DNA of 64,000 nucleotides from Streptomyces tirandamycinicus (GCF_003097515.1 NZ_CP029188.1:3412501-3476500); one strand, 5' to 3'. Shown: positions 34,850-43,951, numbered from the stretch's first letter. The notes: generated by a model not told the origin, from the sequence alone. Translations and numbers: made by a program.

Positions 34850-34876
34850 GGCAATCTTTGTTGCCGTTCCCGGGAC
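34850..34876 (-). promoter_or_regulatory. 27-bp GGCAA-N6-TTGCC element, site C
   Basis: Read on the minus strand: GTCCCGG, GAAC, then GGCAA-CAAAGA-TTGCC (perfect half-sites, 34850-34865). Its distance to the hlmI start (45 bp) nearly equals that of site A to its gene (42 bp). Confidence 0.75.
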
Positions 34877-35255
34877 GGCGCCCGGTACGGGAGCGGGGCG
34901 GCCGCGCCGGATCCGCTCCCGCGCCCGTCGCGCACTTCCGGTGCACGTCTGGAGCCGTCCGGCGCCCGTCCGGCGCATGTGCGGCACGTCCGGAGCAGCG
35001 GGCGGTGTCCGTGTCGGGTTGCGGGATGCGTGCCGCCGGGTTAGGCGCCGCCCGCCCCGGAGTTGCGGTCGTCTCCGCAGGCGGGAAGGGGGGCGAGGCA
35101 TCCCGTCCGGTATGACGGCGGCTCAGGGGGCGTAGGCCGCACGGGTGGTGTTCATCGGAAGATCCGCCGACCCGGCGCCGAGGTCCCACGATTTTCGGGA
35201 TGCGTCCACATCATGAAGAACGTATGTAAAACGCCCAATCCGAAAGCGAGGAGCC
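34877..35255. other. Intergenic region at the right edge of the cluster
   Basis: No gene is supported in these ~380 bp, which separate the hlmI promoter from the next core gene. I looked for a duplicate of the tRNA-Ala 3' end here and did not see one. Confidence 0.4.
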
Positions 35256-35717
35256 ATGGCCGCCGTCAAGGTCACCTCTTTGTGGACCGCCTTCGTCTCC
35301 CTGATCGTCACCCTGCTCGGCTCCCTCGGGTTCACCTCTTCCGCCAAGGCCGCCGAGCAGTCGGCCGGCCCGCGTCAGCCGGAGAGTCCCGCCGAGCGCA
35401 AGCCCACCGTCCCCGGCGCGCGGAGCGCGGGGAACAGAGCGGGTGCGCACGAGCCGCCCGCCGGGGCGGGCTCGGCGCCCACGACCGCCGCGGGGACGTA
35501 CGGGAGCCTGGCCATGCACGGCTTCTGGCACCAGGTGGTACGCCAGCGGACTCCTCGCGACCGCGCCCTGCCACCGACGATCAAGCAGCGGATCCGTGCC
35601 GAGGCCCACGGCGCCTCACCCGCGGTCCGCAAGGTGCCCACCCTCGACGACATGGCCGAAGCGCAGCGGGAGCCGTCGTACGTCGAGGACGAGGAGCGCG
35701 TTCCGGCGGCAGCATGA
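35256..35717 (+). CDS. Streptomyces-type small exported/membrane protein
   Basis: This 153-aa protein has a hydrophobic N-terminal segment (FVSLIVTLLGSLGFTS) ending in SAKAA, which could be a signal peptide or anchor. A Pro/Ala/Gly-rich linker follows, then a charged C-terminal part (MHGFWHQVVRQRTPRDRALPPTIKQRIRAE). I have a weak memory of the opening as a genus-restricted DUF but would not assign a function. The ATG follows AGCGAGGAG. Confidence 0.7.
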   Translation: MAAVKVTSLWTAFVSLIVTLLGSLGFTSSAKAAEQSAGPRQPESPAERKPTVPGARSAGNRAGAHEPPAGAGSAPTTAAGTYGSLAMHGFWHQVVRQRTPRDRALPPTIKQRIRAEAHGASPAVRKVPTLDDMAEAQREPSYVEDEERVPAAA

Positions 35718-36089
35718 GGCGCCGGGAGGCTCTCGGCCCACCCGGCGCCCGCTGTCCGGTGTCACGCGTCCGGCGCCCGCTGTCCGGTGCCACGCGTCGT
35801 CGGCGATGCGTGCGTCACCTGGACCGTCCCGGTGGCGGCACAGCCTTCCGCCCCGGCCCTACGAAGCCGAGGACGGCCGGTGAGGCCGGAACCGGTGCAG
35901 CCGACGGGAACGAGGCGGCCGACGGGAACGAGGCGGCCGGCTGCCGACGGCCGTCCGAAGCCGCAGGCGGCAGCCCGGCAAGGCGTCACGCAGGCGGCAG
36001 CCCCGGCCAGGCCGTCACCCGCAGGCCCCGCGCGACGGCCGGTGTGACAGCCCTCCCCGCAGAACGCCGGTGACGGTCATCCCTTGGCG
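35718..36089. repeat. Non-coding region with two short tandem duplications
   Basis: A 28-bp unit (starting CCGGCGCCCGCTGTCCGG) is repeated at 35742-35769 and 35770-35797 with one mismatch. An 18-bp unit, GCCGACGGGAACGAGGCG, is repeated at 35900-35917 and 35918-35935. No gene is supported; open frames here are compositional. Confidence 0.65.
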
Positions 36090-36782
36090 TCAGCGACGGT
36101 CCTCGCGGTCCGACTCCGAATCGCTCTCCGCCTGCTTGGCCTGAACGTCCGGGTCGAGCTCCGATCGATCGTTCCCGTCGACCGACGACAGTGGCCGGTC
36201 CGGGACCTCGGTCGCGGCGGGAGGCTCCACCAGCCAGTCCGGGTTGGCCTGCCTGTCCCACCACTTCCACACGGCGAACAGCCCCGCGGCGACGGCGCCG
36301 ACGACCAGCGCCCCCTTCGCGGCGCGACCGCACTTCGCACGCCGCTCATTCTTCTTCGCGAGCTTCCTGATGTCCTCGGCCGTGACCGAACCGCGCAGCG
36401 CGGCAAGGGCGGCTGCCGACCGGGCGACGGCCTCCTGCCCCACGGGCTGGGCCACCGCTACGGCGTGCTCGAGGCGCGGAGCCGTGTAGTCCGCCGCCTG
36501 GCGTGCGGCACTCCGGGTCATGGCGGCGGCCCGGTGCGCCGCGTCGTCCACCTGCGGCGGAACATGCGGTGCGACATGGGACTTGTACTGGACTCGGGCC
36601 TGCTGACGCGCCTGGCGTGCGGCCTTCTTCACCTTGGGCTCGAGGGCGACACGAGCCTGGTGGGCGTAGATCGCGGCCTGGTCCTTGGCCGTGCCGGCGT
36701 ATGGCGCCACCACTTCCGCGGCGTGCAGCACGCTCTCCTTGGCCGTGTCCGTCGCGGCGCGCACGCTGTCCATGCGGGTCAC
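36090..36782 (-). CDS. DUF5324 family protein
   Basis: This 230-aa Streptomyces family protein has an Ala-rich helical body (AKESVLHAAEVVAPYAGTAK.., QARVQYKSHVAPHVPPQVDDAAHRAA) that looks coiled-coil-like, a transmembrane helix near residue 170 (GALVVGAVAAGLFAVWKWW), and the conserved tail NPDWLVEPPAATEV. The GTG at 36782 (VTRMDSV) has GAGGAGGA at 4 nt. It is divergent from ppiA, a conserved pairing. Function is unknown. Confidence 0.85.
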   Translation of the reverse strand: MTRMDSVRAATDTAKESVLHAAEVVAPYAGTAKDQAAIYAHQARVALEPKVKKAARQARQQARVQYKSHVAPHVPPQVDDAAHRAAAMTRSAARQAADYTAPRLEHAVAVAQPVGQEAVARSAAALAALRGSVTAEDIRKLAKKNERRAKCGRAAKGALVVGAVAAGLFAVWKWWDRQANPDWLVEPPAATEVPDRPLSSVDGNDRSELDPDVQAKQAESDSESDREDRR

Positions 36783-36999
36783 GGGATCCTCCTCCTCGGT
36801 GGCGTTCGCGGGCGTCCGGGGCGTTTGTCGCCCCAGCGAAGGCACCATCCGCCTTTCCGCCCGTTTCGAAATCATGCCTGCCTGAGGCCGCCTCGGCATG
36901 CGGGGCGGGCATCCGGGTCATTTTCCACCTCCACGCTCCTGCCGTGGGAGGATCTGAGGACCTCAGAGAAGACCAGAGAAGACTTACGGAAGGCAGATC

Positions 37000-37533
37000 G
37001 TGGCCGAGCAGCTCCACGCCACCCTGAAGACCAACCGCGGCGACATCGACATCCGGCTTCTGCCGAACCACGCGCCGAAGACGGTCAAGAACTTCGTCGA
37101 GCTCGCCACGGGTGGGCGGGAGTGGACCAACCCGGCGACCGGGAAGAAGTCCACGGACAAGCTGTACGACGGCACCGTCTTCCACCGGGTGATCAGCGGA
37201 TTCATGATCCAGGGCGGCGACCCGCTGGGCAACGGCACCGGCGGCCCGGGCTACGAGTTCGCCGACGAGTTCCACCCGGACCTGGCCTTCGACCGGCCGT
37301 ACCTGCTGGCCATGGCGAACGCGGGACCGGGCACCAACGGCTCGCAGTTCTTCATCACCGTGGCCCCCACCGCCTGGCTGACCCGCAAGCACACGATCTT
37401 CGGCGAGGTCACGGACGAGGCCGGCAGGAAGGTCGTGGACGCCATCGCGGGGGCTCCGACGAACCCGCGCACCGACCGCCCGCTGAACGACGTGGTGATC
37501 GAGTCCGTCGTGATCGAGACCCGTCAGGGCTGA
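37000..37533 (+). CDS. ppiA: Cyclophilin-type peptidyl-prolyl cis-trans isomerase
   Basis: This 177-aa cytosolic cyclophilin catalyses proline isomerisation. Core motifs are FHRVISGFMIQGGDP, GPGTNGSQFFITV and KHTIFGEV. There is no signal peptide. The GTG start follows GGAAGG. Confidence 0.96.
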   Translation: MAEQLHATLKTNRGDIDIRLLPNHAPKTVKNFVELATGGREWTNPATGKKSTDKLYDGTVFHRVISGFMIQGGDPLGNGTGGPGYEFADEFHPDLAFDRPYLLAMANAGPGTNGSQFFITVAPTAWLTRKHTIFGEVTDEAGRKVVDAIAGAPTNPRTDRPLNDVVIESVVIETRQG

Positions 37534-37591
37534 TCCCGCGGGGGCCGCGGGAGATCGTCCGCGGAGTCCGGGTTCCGTACGGGAACCTTTG

Positions 37592-37622
37592 CGCCCCGCT
37601 CGTCCGTAAGACGAGCGGGGCG
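37592..37622 (+). terminator. Terminator after ppiA
   Basis: A perfect 13-bp stem (37592-37604 with 37610-37622, CGCCCCGCTCGTC) closes a 5-nt loop, 58 bp after the ppiA stop. Confidence 0.85.
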
Positions 37623-37662
37623 AAGCATTGCGCGGGAGTACGCGCGGAGACGAGGGGACCTC

Positions 37663-38562
37663 ATGGATCAGGCGCCAGGAAGCCCGGACCGGCCCCAGGC
37701 GGCGCACGGGCTGCCGGGCTGCTACCGGCATCCGGGCCGGGAGACCGGCATCAGCTGCACCCGCTGCGAGCGGCCGATCTGTCCCGAGTGCATGGTCAGC
37801 GCGTCCGTCGGTTTCCAGTGCCCGGAGTGTGTGCGTACGGGGTCGGGGACCGGGCACGCCCCGTCCGCGAGCCGTCCCCGCACGATCGCGGGAGCCGAAC
37901 TCACCTCAGGTGATCCGAGGCTCGTCACCAAGATCCTGCTGGGCGTCAACGCCGCGGTGTTCCTCGCGGTGCTCGCCGACCAGACCCTCGCGGACCGGCT
38001 CAATCTGATCGGGCTCGCGTTCGACCCCCGGATCCGGGAGGTCGTGGGAGTCGCCGACGGCGAGTGGTACCGCCTGCTGACCTCGGTGTTCCTGCACCAG
38101 CAGGTCTGGCACATCGCGTTCAACATGCTGGGGCTGTGGTGGCTCGGCGGCCCGCTCGAGGCGGCACTCGGCCGGGTGCGCTATCTGGCGCTGTATCTGC
38201 TGTCCGGACTCGCGGGCAGCGCGCTGGTCTACCTCCTGGCGGAGCCGAACCAGGGTGCGCTCGGTGCCTCCGGGGCGATCTGGGGGCTGCTCGGCGCCAC
38301 GGCGGTGCTGCTGCGGCGGCTCGAGTACGACCTGCGTCCGGTGATCGCGCTGCTGGCGCTGAATCTCCTCTTCACCTTCACCATGCCCGGCATCTCCTGG
38401 GAGGCCCACGTCGGCGGCCTGGTGGGCGGCACGGTGATCGCGTTCGGAATGGTGCACGCCCCTCGCGGGAGGCGGACCCTGGTGCAGGCCGGGGTCTGTG
38501 CCGTCGTCCTGCTCGTCTCCGTGGCGGCCATCGTCCTGAGGACCCAGTCGCTGCTCACCTGA
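37663..38562 (+). CDS. Rhomboid intramembrane serine protease with N-terminal zinc finger
   Basis: This 299-aa protein has an N-terminal B-box-like Cys/His region (CYRHPGRETGISCTRC..CPECM..CPEC, residues ~20-60) followed by a six- or seven-helix rhomboid domain. The catalytic serine is in GASGAIWG and the catalytic His in EAHVGG; the HIAFN motif of the second helix is present. It is predicted to be an active membrane protease; substrates are unknown. The gene is conserved between ppiA and crgA. Confidence 0.94.
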   Translation: MDQAPGSPDRPQAAHGLPGCYRHPGRETGISCTRCERPICPECMVSASVGFQCPECVRTGSGTGHAPSASRPRTIAGAELTSGDPRLVTKILLGVNAAVFLAVLADQTLADRLNLIGLAFDPRIREVVGVADGEWYRLLTSVFLHQQVWHIAFNMLGLWWLGGPLEAALGRVRYLALYLLSGLAGSALVYLLAEPNQGALGASGAIWGLLGATAVLLRRLEYDLRPVIALLALNLLFTFTMPGISWEAHVGGLVGGTVIAFGMVHAPRGRRTLVQAGVCAVVLLVSVAAIVLRTQSLLT

Positions 38563-38581
38563 GCGTGAGCTTTCCCCAAAG

Positions 38582-38803
38582 TTGTCCACAGCACGTGGCG
38601 GATGGTGTGCAGCCTGTGGGGAACAGCTGTGCCCCCTGTCCCTGACCTGGGTAGACCTGGGTTTTCTCAGAAGGGGCAGGGGGAGTGCCGAATGTGCGAT
38701 CGTCGCTGGAACGGCCCCCCGTGGTCACATCGGCGTCAACAGCCGGAGAGTTATCCACAGATCGTCAGACCTTTTCCTCATCTGTGGACGACGCTGTGGA
38801 TAA
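38582..38803. promoter_or_regulatory. Cluster of DnaA boxes between rhomboid gene and crgA
   Basis: Four good boxes lie in 222 bp: TTGTCCACA at 38582-38590 (+), TTATCCACA at 38751-38759 (+), TCGTCCACA at 38783-38791 (-) and TTATCCACA at 38795-38803 (-). A weak TTCCCCACA is at 38615-38623 (-). The last two are 12 bp apart and face the third. The region has no gene. It could titrate DnaA or place crgA under DnaA control. Confidence 0.8.
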
Positions 38804-38857
38804 CTTAGGGGCAGAGCTTGACAGCGACCGGTCCGCCGGCTCCGCCGCCGGCCGCCG

Positions 38858-39115
38858 CTACTTCCACTGGGTGGAGACGGCGAAGCCGCCGGCGATGAAG
38901 CCGAAGCCGACCACGATGTTCCAGTTCCCGAGCGACTTCACGGGAAGCGTTCCGTCGGTGACGTAGAAGACGACGATCCACGCCAGTCCGATCAGGAACA
39001 GCGCCAGCATCACGGGAGCCACCCAGCTGCGGTTGGTCAGCTTGATGCTGGTCGCCTGCTTCGAGGACGGCGGAGGCGTGAAGTCGGCCTTCTTGCGGAT
39101 ACGTGACTTCGGCAC
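38858..39115 (-). CDS. crgA: CrgA septation inhibitor
   Basis: This 85-aa two-helix membrane protein coordinates or inhibits FtsZ-ring formation in aerial hyphae and interacts with penicillin-binding proteins. It shows the basic N-terminus PKSRIRKK, helices [22 protein letters not shown] and [17 protein letters not shown], and ends in TQWK. The GTG has AGGAGAG at 6 nt. It is divergent from the DUF881 gene. Confidence 0.95.
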   Translation of the reverse strand: MPKSRIRKKADFTPPPSSKQATSIKLTNRSWVAPVMLALFLIGLAWIVVFYVTDGTLPVKSLGNWNIVVGFGFIAGGFAVSTQWK

Positions 39116-39254
39116 GAGGGACTCTCCTGTCGATGCGCTGCGTGACCGCGCAGGGGAACTGTGGCTGGCGCCGGCGGGGGGATGGGGGGACCTGTTCCTC
39201 CCCCGGGCGTCCGTTAGCGTAGTCCTTCCGCGGCGCCTGAAGGGTAAGGGTACG

Positions 39255-40022
39255 TTGAGCAATTCCGCCGACTCCCCCGGTGGGCCGGTCCGTCGCCCGT
39301 GGTGGCGACCGGTCCGCCTGCTGAGCGCTGCCGTGTTCGCGCTCGCCGGAATGATCTTCGTCACCAGTTTCAACACGGCCAAGGGCACCAACCTCCGGAC
39401 CGACGACTCGCTGCTGAAGCTCTCCGACCTGATCGAGCAGCGCAGCCACGAGAACGCCGAACTCGACCGGTCCACCTCGGCGCTCCGCAGGGACGTCGAC
39501 GCACTCGCCAGACGCGACGACGGCTCCACCGAGGCCGAGGACGAGAAGCTCAGGGCGCTGGAGGTGGCCGCGGGAACCGAGAAGCTCGGCGGCCGGGCGG
39601 TCTCCGTCACTCTCAATGATGCCCCTCCGAACGCCCAGGCGGCACCCGGCTACCCGGAACCCCAGGCCAACGACCTCGTCATCCACCAGCAGGATCTGCA
39701 GGCCGTGGTCAACGCCCTCTGGCAGGGCGGCGCCCGGGGCATCCAGGTCATGGACCAGCGGCTGATCTCCACCAGTGCCGTCCGCTGCGTGGGCAACACG
39801 CTGATCCTGCAGGGACGGGTCTACTCGCCGCCGTACAAGGTGACGGCCGTCGGCGACCCGGACCGGCTCAGGCAGGCGCTGACCGCCTCCCCCGCGATCC
39901 AGAACTACCAGCTGTACGTGAAGGCGTACGGGCTGGGCTGGAAAGTCGACGAGCGCGAGGCGGTGACTCTCCCGGGCTACTCGGGCACAGTGGATCTCCA
40001 CTACGCCAAGCCCGCCCAGTAG
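39255..40022 (+). CDS. DUF881 family membrane-anchored protein
   Basis: This 255-aa protein starts at TTG (AAGGG at 4 nt). It has one N-terminal transmembrane helix ([18 protein letters not shown]), a coiled-coil stretch (~55-95, [22 protein letters not shown]) and a C-terminal extracytoplasmic DUF881 domain ([19 protein letters not shown].., [13 protein letters not shown]). It is related to division-site proteins of Gram-positives by family. It is the first gene of the sortase operon. Confidence 0.88.
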   Translation: MSNSADSPGGPVRRPWWRPVRLLSAAVFALAGMIFVTSFNTAKGTNLRTDDSLLKLSDLIEQRSHENAELDRSTSALRRDVDALARRDDGSTEAEDEKLRALEVAAGTEKLGGRAVSVTLNDAPPNAQAAPGYPEPQANDLVIHQQDLQAVVNALWQGGARGIQVMDQRLISTSAVRCVGNTLILQGRVYSPPYKVTAVGDPDRLRQALTASPAIQNYQLYVKAYGLGWKVDEREAVTLPGYSGTVDLHYAKPAQ

Positions 40023-40040
40023 TCCCCGGGAGGCCGGCCC

Positions 40041-40766
40041 GTGTCGGTGCGACTGATCGTCCGGACACTCAGTGAGATCTGCATCACCATCGGCGCCGTG
40101 ATCGTCCTGTTCGTGGCGTACGTGCTGTTCTGGACCGGCGTGACGGCCGAGGGCGCGACGGACGGCGAGATCGTCCGCCTCCAGGAGGAGTGGGCCCGGC
40201 AGCCGGTGGCGACCTCGCCCGGACCGGAGCAGACCGGTCCCGGAGCCCCGCCCGCGCCCCCACCGGACCCGGCTCCGCGGACGGCGAAGCCGTATGCGAG
40301 CGGCAGGCCCTTCGCGGTCATGTACGTCCCGCGCTTCGGCACGGGCTGGGCCTGGCCGGTGCTGGAGGGCACCGGGGCGGCGACGCTGAGGAAGGGGCTC
40401 GGGCACTACGCGGGCAGCGCCCGGCTCGGCGCGACGGGGAACTTCTCGGTGGCCGGACACCGCCGCACCCACGGGGATCCGTTCAAGGACTTCCCGCGGC
40501 TGCGCCCCGGGGACGCCGTCGTCCTCAACGACGGGACGAGATGGTTCACCTACCGGATACGGAACAAGCCGTACCGGACCGTGCCCGGCGACGTGGGGGT
40601 CGTCGCCCCGGTACCGGTGAAGTCAGGGTTCGACGGGCCGGGCCGCTATCTGACCCTCACCACCTGCGATCCGGAGTGGGGCAGCAGCCACCGGCTGGTC
40701 GTGTGGGCGCACCTCGACGCCACTCAGCCGGTGACCCGCGGCGAACCGGAAGCTTTCCACAGCTGA
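40041..40766 (+). CDS. Class E sortase, first copy
   Basis: This 241-aa protein has one N-terminal transmembrane helix, a Pro-rich linker (~60-85) and a sortase domain. The catalytic His is in VAGHRRTHGDPF and the Cys in TLTTCDPEW; Arg follows in SSHRLVV. Class E sortases attach LAxTG-type proteins such as long chaplins to peptidoglycan. GGGAGG precedes the GTG. It is one of three sortases within 3.6 kb. Confidence 0.93.
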   Translation: MSVRLIVRTLSEICITIGAVIVLFVAYVLFWTGVTAEGATDGEIVRLQEEWARQPVATSPGPEQTGPGAPPAPPPDPAPRTAKPYASGRPFAVMYVPRFGTGWAWPVLEGTGAATLRKGLGHYAGSARLGATGNFSVAGHRRTHGDPFKDFPRLRPGDAVVLNDGTRWFTYRIRNKPYRTVPGDVGVVAPVPVKSGFDGPGRYLTLTTCDPEWGSSHRLVVWAHLDATQPVTRGEPEAFHS

Positions 40767-40822
40767 CCCACAGGTCCCCCGCGCCCTTTAATCTGGTCAC
40801 GTACCGAAGGGAAAGGGACGGC

Positions 40823-40984
40823 ATGTACGGCTGGATCTGGCGGCATCTGCCGGGCAACGCGTGGGTGCGGGCGGTCATCTCGCTCGTGCTGGTCCTCGCG
40901 GTCGTGTACGGGCTCTTCCAGTACGTGTTCCCCTGGGCGGAGCCCCTGCTTCCGTTCAACGATGTGACGGTGGACGGCCAGTGA
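40823..40984 (+). CDS. Small single-pass membrane protein
   Basis: This 53-aa protein has one transmembrane helix (VRAVISLVLVLAVVYGLFQYVF) and a short acidic C-terminus. It is conserved in this operon position in Streptomyces as far as I recall. [12 protein letters not shown] precedes the ATG, and its TGA overlaps the next GTG by 4 bp. Confidence 0.8.
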   Translation: MYGWIWRHLPGNAWVRAVISLVLVLAVVYGLFQYVFPWAEPLLPFNDVTVDGQ

Positions 40985-41619
40985 GCGCGCGGATTCTCGT
41001 CGTCGACAACTACGACAGCTTCGTCTTCAACCTCGTCCAGTACCTGTACCAGCTGGGCGCGCAGTGCGAGGTCGTGCGCAACGACCAGGTGTCCACGGCC
41101 CATGCCCAGGACGGCTTCGACGGGGTGCTGCTGTCGCCGGGACCGGGCGCGCCCGAACAGGCCGGGGTGTGCATCGACATGGTCCGTCACTGCGCCGCCA
41201 CCGGCGTGCCCGTCTTCGGAGTCTGCCTCGGCATGCAGGCGATGGCCGTGGCCTACGGAGGGGTGGTCGACCGGGCGCCCGAGCTGCTCCACGGCAAGAC
41301 CTCGCTCGTACGGCACGAGGGGAAGGGCGTGTTCGCCGGGCTGCCCTCTCCCTTCACGGCCACCCGCTACCACTCGCTGGCGGCGGAGCCGGCGACCGTG
41401 CCGGACGAGCTCGAGGTCACGGCCCGTACGCAGGACGGCATCATCATGGGCCTGCGCCATCGGCGGCAGCCGGTGGAGGGTGTGCAGTTCCACCCCGAGT
41501 CCGTGCTCACGGAGCACGGCCATCTGATGCTGGCCAACTGGCTGGCCGAATGCGGCGACACGGGCGCGGTGGGCCGATCGGCGGGGCTCGCGCCGGTGGT
41601 GGGCAAGGCCCTGGCGTGA
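40981..41619 (+). CDS. pabA: Glutamine amidotransferase, PabA/TrpG type
   Basis: This 212-aa class I amidotransferase supplies ammonia to aminodeoxychorismate or anthranilate synthase. The N-terminus ILVVDNYDSFVFN, nucleophile Cys in FGVCLGMQA and His/Glu in VQFHPES are intact. Its place between sortase genes, overlapped by 4 bp on both sides, is odd for a folate or tryptophan enzyme. Which chorismate enzyme it serves cannot be read here. Confidence 0.93.
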   Translation: MSARILVVDNYDSFVFNLVQYLYQLGAQCEVVRNDQVSTAHAQDGFDGVLLSPGPGAPEQAGVCIDMVRHCAATGVPVFGVCLGMQAMAVAYGGVVDRAPELLHGKTSLVRHEGKGVFAGLPSPFTATRYHSLAAEPATVPDELEVTARTQDGIIMGLRHRRQPVEGVQFHPESVLTEHGHLMLANWLAECGDTGAVGRSAGLAPVVGKALA

Positions 41620-42806
41620 GCGGCGAGGGGGGACCGCCGTGGTACCGCGCTCCGGAGGTTCCCGGACAGCGCGAGCCCCAGCAGTCCGCGCCGCAGGAGT
41701 GGCCCGGCGACGGCCAGTACCCCGCAGCGGCGTACCAGGAGGACTGGTACGGACAGCAGGCGTACCCCGAGGCGGGGGAGCGGTCCCAGGACCGGGCCCG
41801 CCACCCGACCGGGACCGTGGCGGACTCCGGGTACCCGGCTCGACCGGACCGGGGAGCGGACCATCCCACCGCGGCCGTGCCCTCGCCGTTCTTCCCTTCC
41901 GGGGAGTTCTTCCCGCCCGATGACGACCCGGGTGCGGGACCACGGACGCCCGGCACCGGCCCGTCGGAACCAGGGCTGCCCACCGGGGGCCGCGCCGAGC
42001 GCCGCAAGGCGGCCAAGGCGCGGGGACGGGGCCGCAGGCGCCGGGCACCGAGCGCCCCGCCCCCGACGCCGAGGCCCTCGGAGACGGGCGCTCCGCTCTC
42101 CCGCGTGGAGGCGCGACGGGCTGCCCGGGCGGCCAAGGACAGCCCGGCCGTGATCGCCAGCCGCGCGTTCGGTGAGCTGTTCATCACCATCGGCGTGCTG
42201 ATGCTGCTGTTCGTCACGTACCAGCTGTGGTGGACCAACATCCTGGCCGGCCAGCAGGCCAACGCCGCGGCGAGCAAGATCCAGGACGAGTGGGCGAAGG
42301 GCCGGGCCCCCGGCGCGTTCGAGCCGGGCCAGGGGTTCGCCATCATGCACATCCCCAAGCTCGACGTCGTCGTGCCGATCGCCGAGGGCATCGACAAGCA
42401 CCGGGTGCTGGACCGCGGGATGGTCGGCCACTACGCCGAGGGCAGGCTCAAGACGGCGATGCCCGAGGACCGGCAGGGCAACTTCGCGGTCGCCGGGCAC
42501 CGCAACACCCACGGCGAACCGTTCCGGTACATCAACCGGCTCACGCAGGGCGACCCGATCGTCGTCGAGACCCAGGACACGTACTACACGTACGAGATGC
42601 GGAGCATCCTGCCGCAGACCGCGCCGTCGAACATCGGGGTGATCGCCCCCGTGCCGGCCGGCTCCGGCTTCACCGGGCCCGGCCGGTACATCACGCTGAC
42701 CACGTGCACACCCGAGTTCACGAGTACGTACCGCATGATCGTGTGGGGCAAGATGGTGGACGAACGTCCGCGCAGCAAGGGCAAGCCGGACGCGCTCGTC
42801 GGCTGA
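41616..42806 (+). CDS. Class E sortase, second copy, with long cytosolic N-terminal extension
   Basis: This 396-aa protein has ~180 N-terminal residues that are disordered, Pro/Gln/Gly-rich and then strongly basic (RAERRKAAKARGRGRRRRA). They precede a transmembrane helix (LFITIGVLMLLFVTYQLWW) and the sortase domain, with VAGHRNTHGEPF and TLTTCTPEF catalytic motifs. The GTG overlaps the pabA stop. It resembles SrtE1 of S. coelicolor by context. Confidence 0.92.
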   Translation: MSGEGGPPWYRAPEVPGQREPQQSAPQEWPGDGQYPAAAYQEDWYGQQAYPEAGERSQDRARHPTGTVADSGYPARPDRGADHPTAAVPSPFFPSGEFFPPDDDPGAGPRTPGTGPSEPGLPTGGRAERRKAAKARGRGRRRRAPSAPPPTPRPSETGAPLSRVEARRAARAAKDSPAVIASRAFGELFITIGVLMLLFVTYQLWWTNILAGQQANAAASKIQDEWAKGRAPGAFEPGQGFAIMHIPKLDVVVPIAEGIDKHRVLDRGMVGHYAEGRLKTAMPEDRQGNFAVAGHRNTHGEPFRYINRLTQGDPIVVETQDTYYTYEMRSILPQTAPSNIGVIAPVPAGSGFTGPGRYITLTTCTPEFTSTYRMIVWGKMVDERPRSKGKPDALVG

Positions 42807-42861
42807 CGGACGGGCGCGGTCCGGACGACGGAAACCAGGGACCGAAACAGGGACAGGTGCA

Positions 42862-43542
42862 GTGGCACGTGCGCGCAGCCGGATCGCCGGCGTCATCAGT
42901 GTCTTCGGCGAGCTGCTGATCACCGCGGGGCTGGTGCTGGCCCTCTTCGTCGCCTACTCGCTGTGGTGGACGAACGTCCTCGCCGACCGCGAGGCCGCGG
43001 AGCAGGGCGAGCGCGTCCGCGACCGCTGGGCCGGGGGGCCCGGCGCGCTGGACACCAAGGACGGCATCGGCTTCCTGCACGTTCCCGCCATGGACGACGG
43101 CGAGATCCTGGTCAGGGAGGGCACCGATCCCAGGACCCTCAACCACGGGGTGGCGGGCTACTACGTCGACCCCATCAAGTCGGCGCTGCCGTCCGACAAG
43201 CAGGGCAACTTCACGCTGGCCGCGCACCGGGACGGCCACGGCGCCAGGTTCCACAACATCCACAAGATCAAGACGGGTGACTCGATCGTCTTCGAGACCG
43301 TCGACACCTGGTACGTCTACAAGGTCTTCAACGACCTCAAGGAGACCTCCAAGTACAACGTGGACGTGCTCCAGCCCGTCCCGAAGGAGTCGGGCAGGAC
43401 GAAGCCCGGCCGCTACATCACGCTGACGACCTGCACGCCCATCTACACCTCGGACTACCGCTACATCGTGTGGGGCGAGCTGGAGCGCACGGAGAAGGTC
43501 GACCGGGACCGCACACCGCCGGCGGAACTGCGGCAGTCGTGA
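42862..43542 (+). CDS. Class E sortase, third copy
   Basis: This 226-aa protein has a short basic start, a transmembrane helix (ELLITAGLVLALFVAYSLWW) and a sortase domain with LAAHRDGHGARF and TLTTCTPIY. Compared with its neighbours the His motif reads AAHRD instead of AGHRN. It is separated by 55 bp from the second sortase and has GGGACAGG upstream of the GTG. Confidence 0.92.
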   Translation: MARARSRIAGVISVFGELLITAGLVLALFVAYSLWWTNVLADREAAEQGERVRDRWAGGPGALDTKDGIGFLHVPAMDDGEILVREGTDPRTLNHGVAGYYVDPIKSALPSDKQGNFTLAAHRDGHGARFHNIHKIKTGDSIVFETVDTWYVYKVFNDLKETSKYNVDVLQPVPKESGRTKPGRYITLTTCTPIYTSDYRYIVWGELERTEKVDRDRTPPAELRQS

Positions 43543-43951
43543 GGGAGGCCGCCGGGGGCGCGGCACGCTGAACGCGCGGCTCCGCGGGGCCCGGTTCTCG
43601 CCATCGCGGGGCGCCGGGGAGGGCGGCGCTGCGCGGCCCCGTGGCCTGGTCGCTGCGCGACACGAGGGTTCCCGCCGCGGCCGCTCGCGGTAGGTGGCAG
43701 GCGGTTCTCGCCGCCCGTGACCTCGGGACCCCGGCCGCGCGGCTCGGAGGGCGCCCCGAGACGCGTCCCGGCTGCCGCGGGGACGCCCGCCGGACACCGG
43801 AAAGCCCCGGCACCTGACGAAGGGTGCCGGGGCTTCCACGGTCTGACGGGACGTCCACCCCGCGGTGGAGCGGGCGCCGCGGTGGGCGGGGGCCTGGTGC
43901 CGCGTCAGGCGACGTCTGCCCCGTCGACGGGCAAACCCTGCCTGACGCGCA
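43543..43951. other. Convergent intergenic region with terminator
   Basis: No gene is supported. A 13-bp hairpin (43802-43814 with 43823-43835, AAGCCCCGGCACC, 8-nt loop) ends in TT and probably terminates the sortase operon or the opposing kinase operon. Confidence 0.7.
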
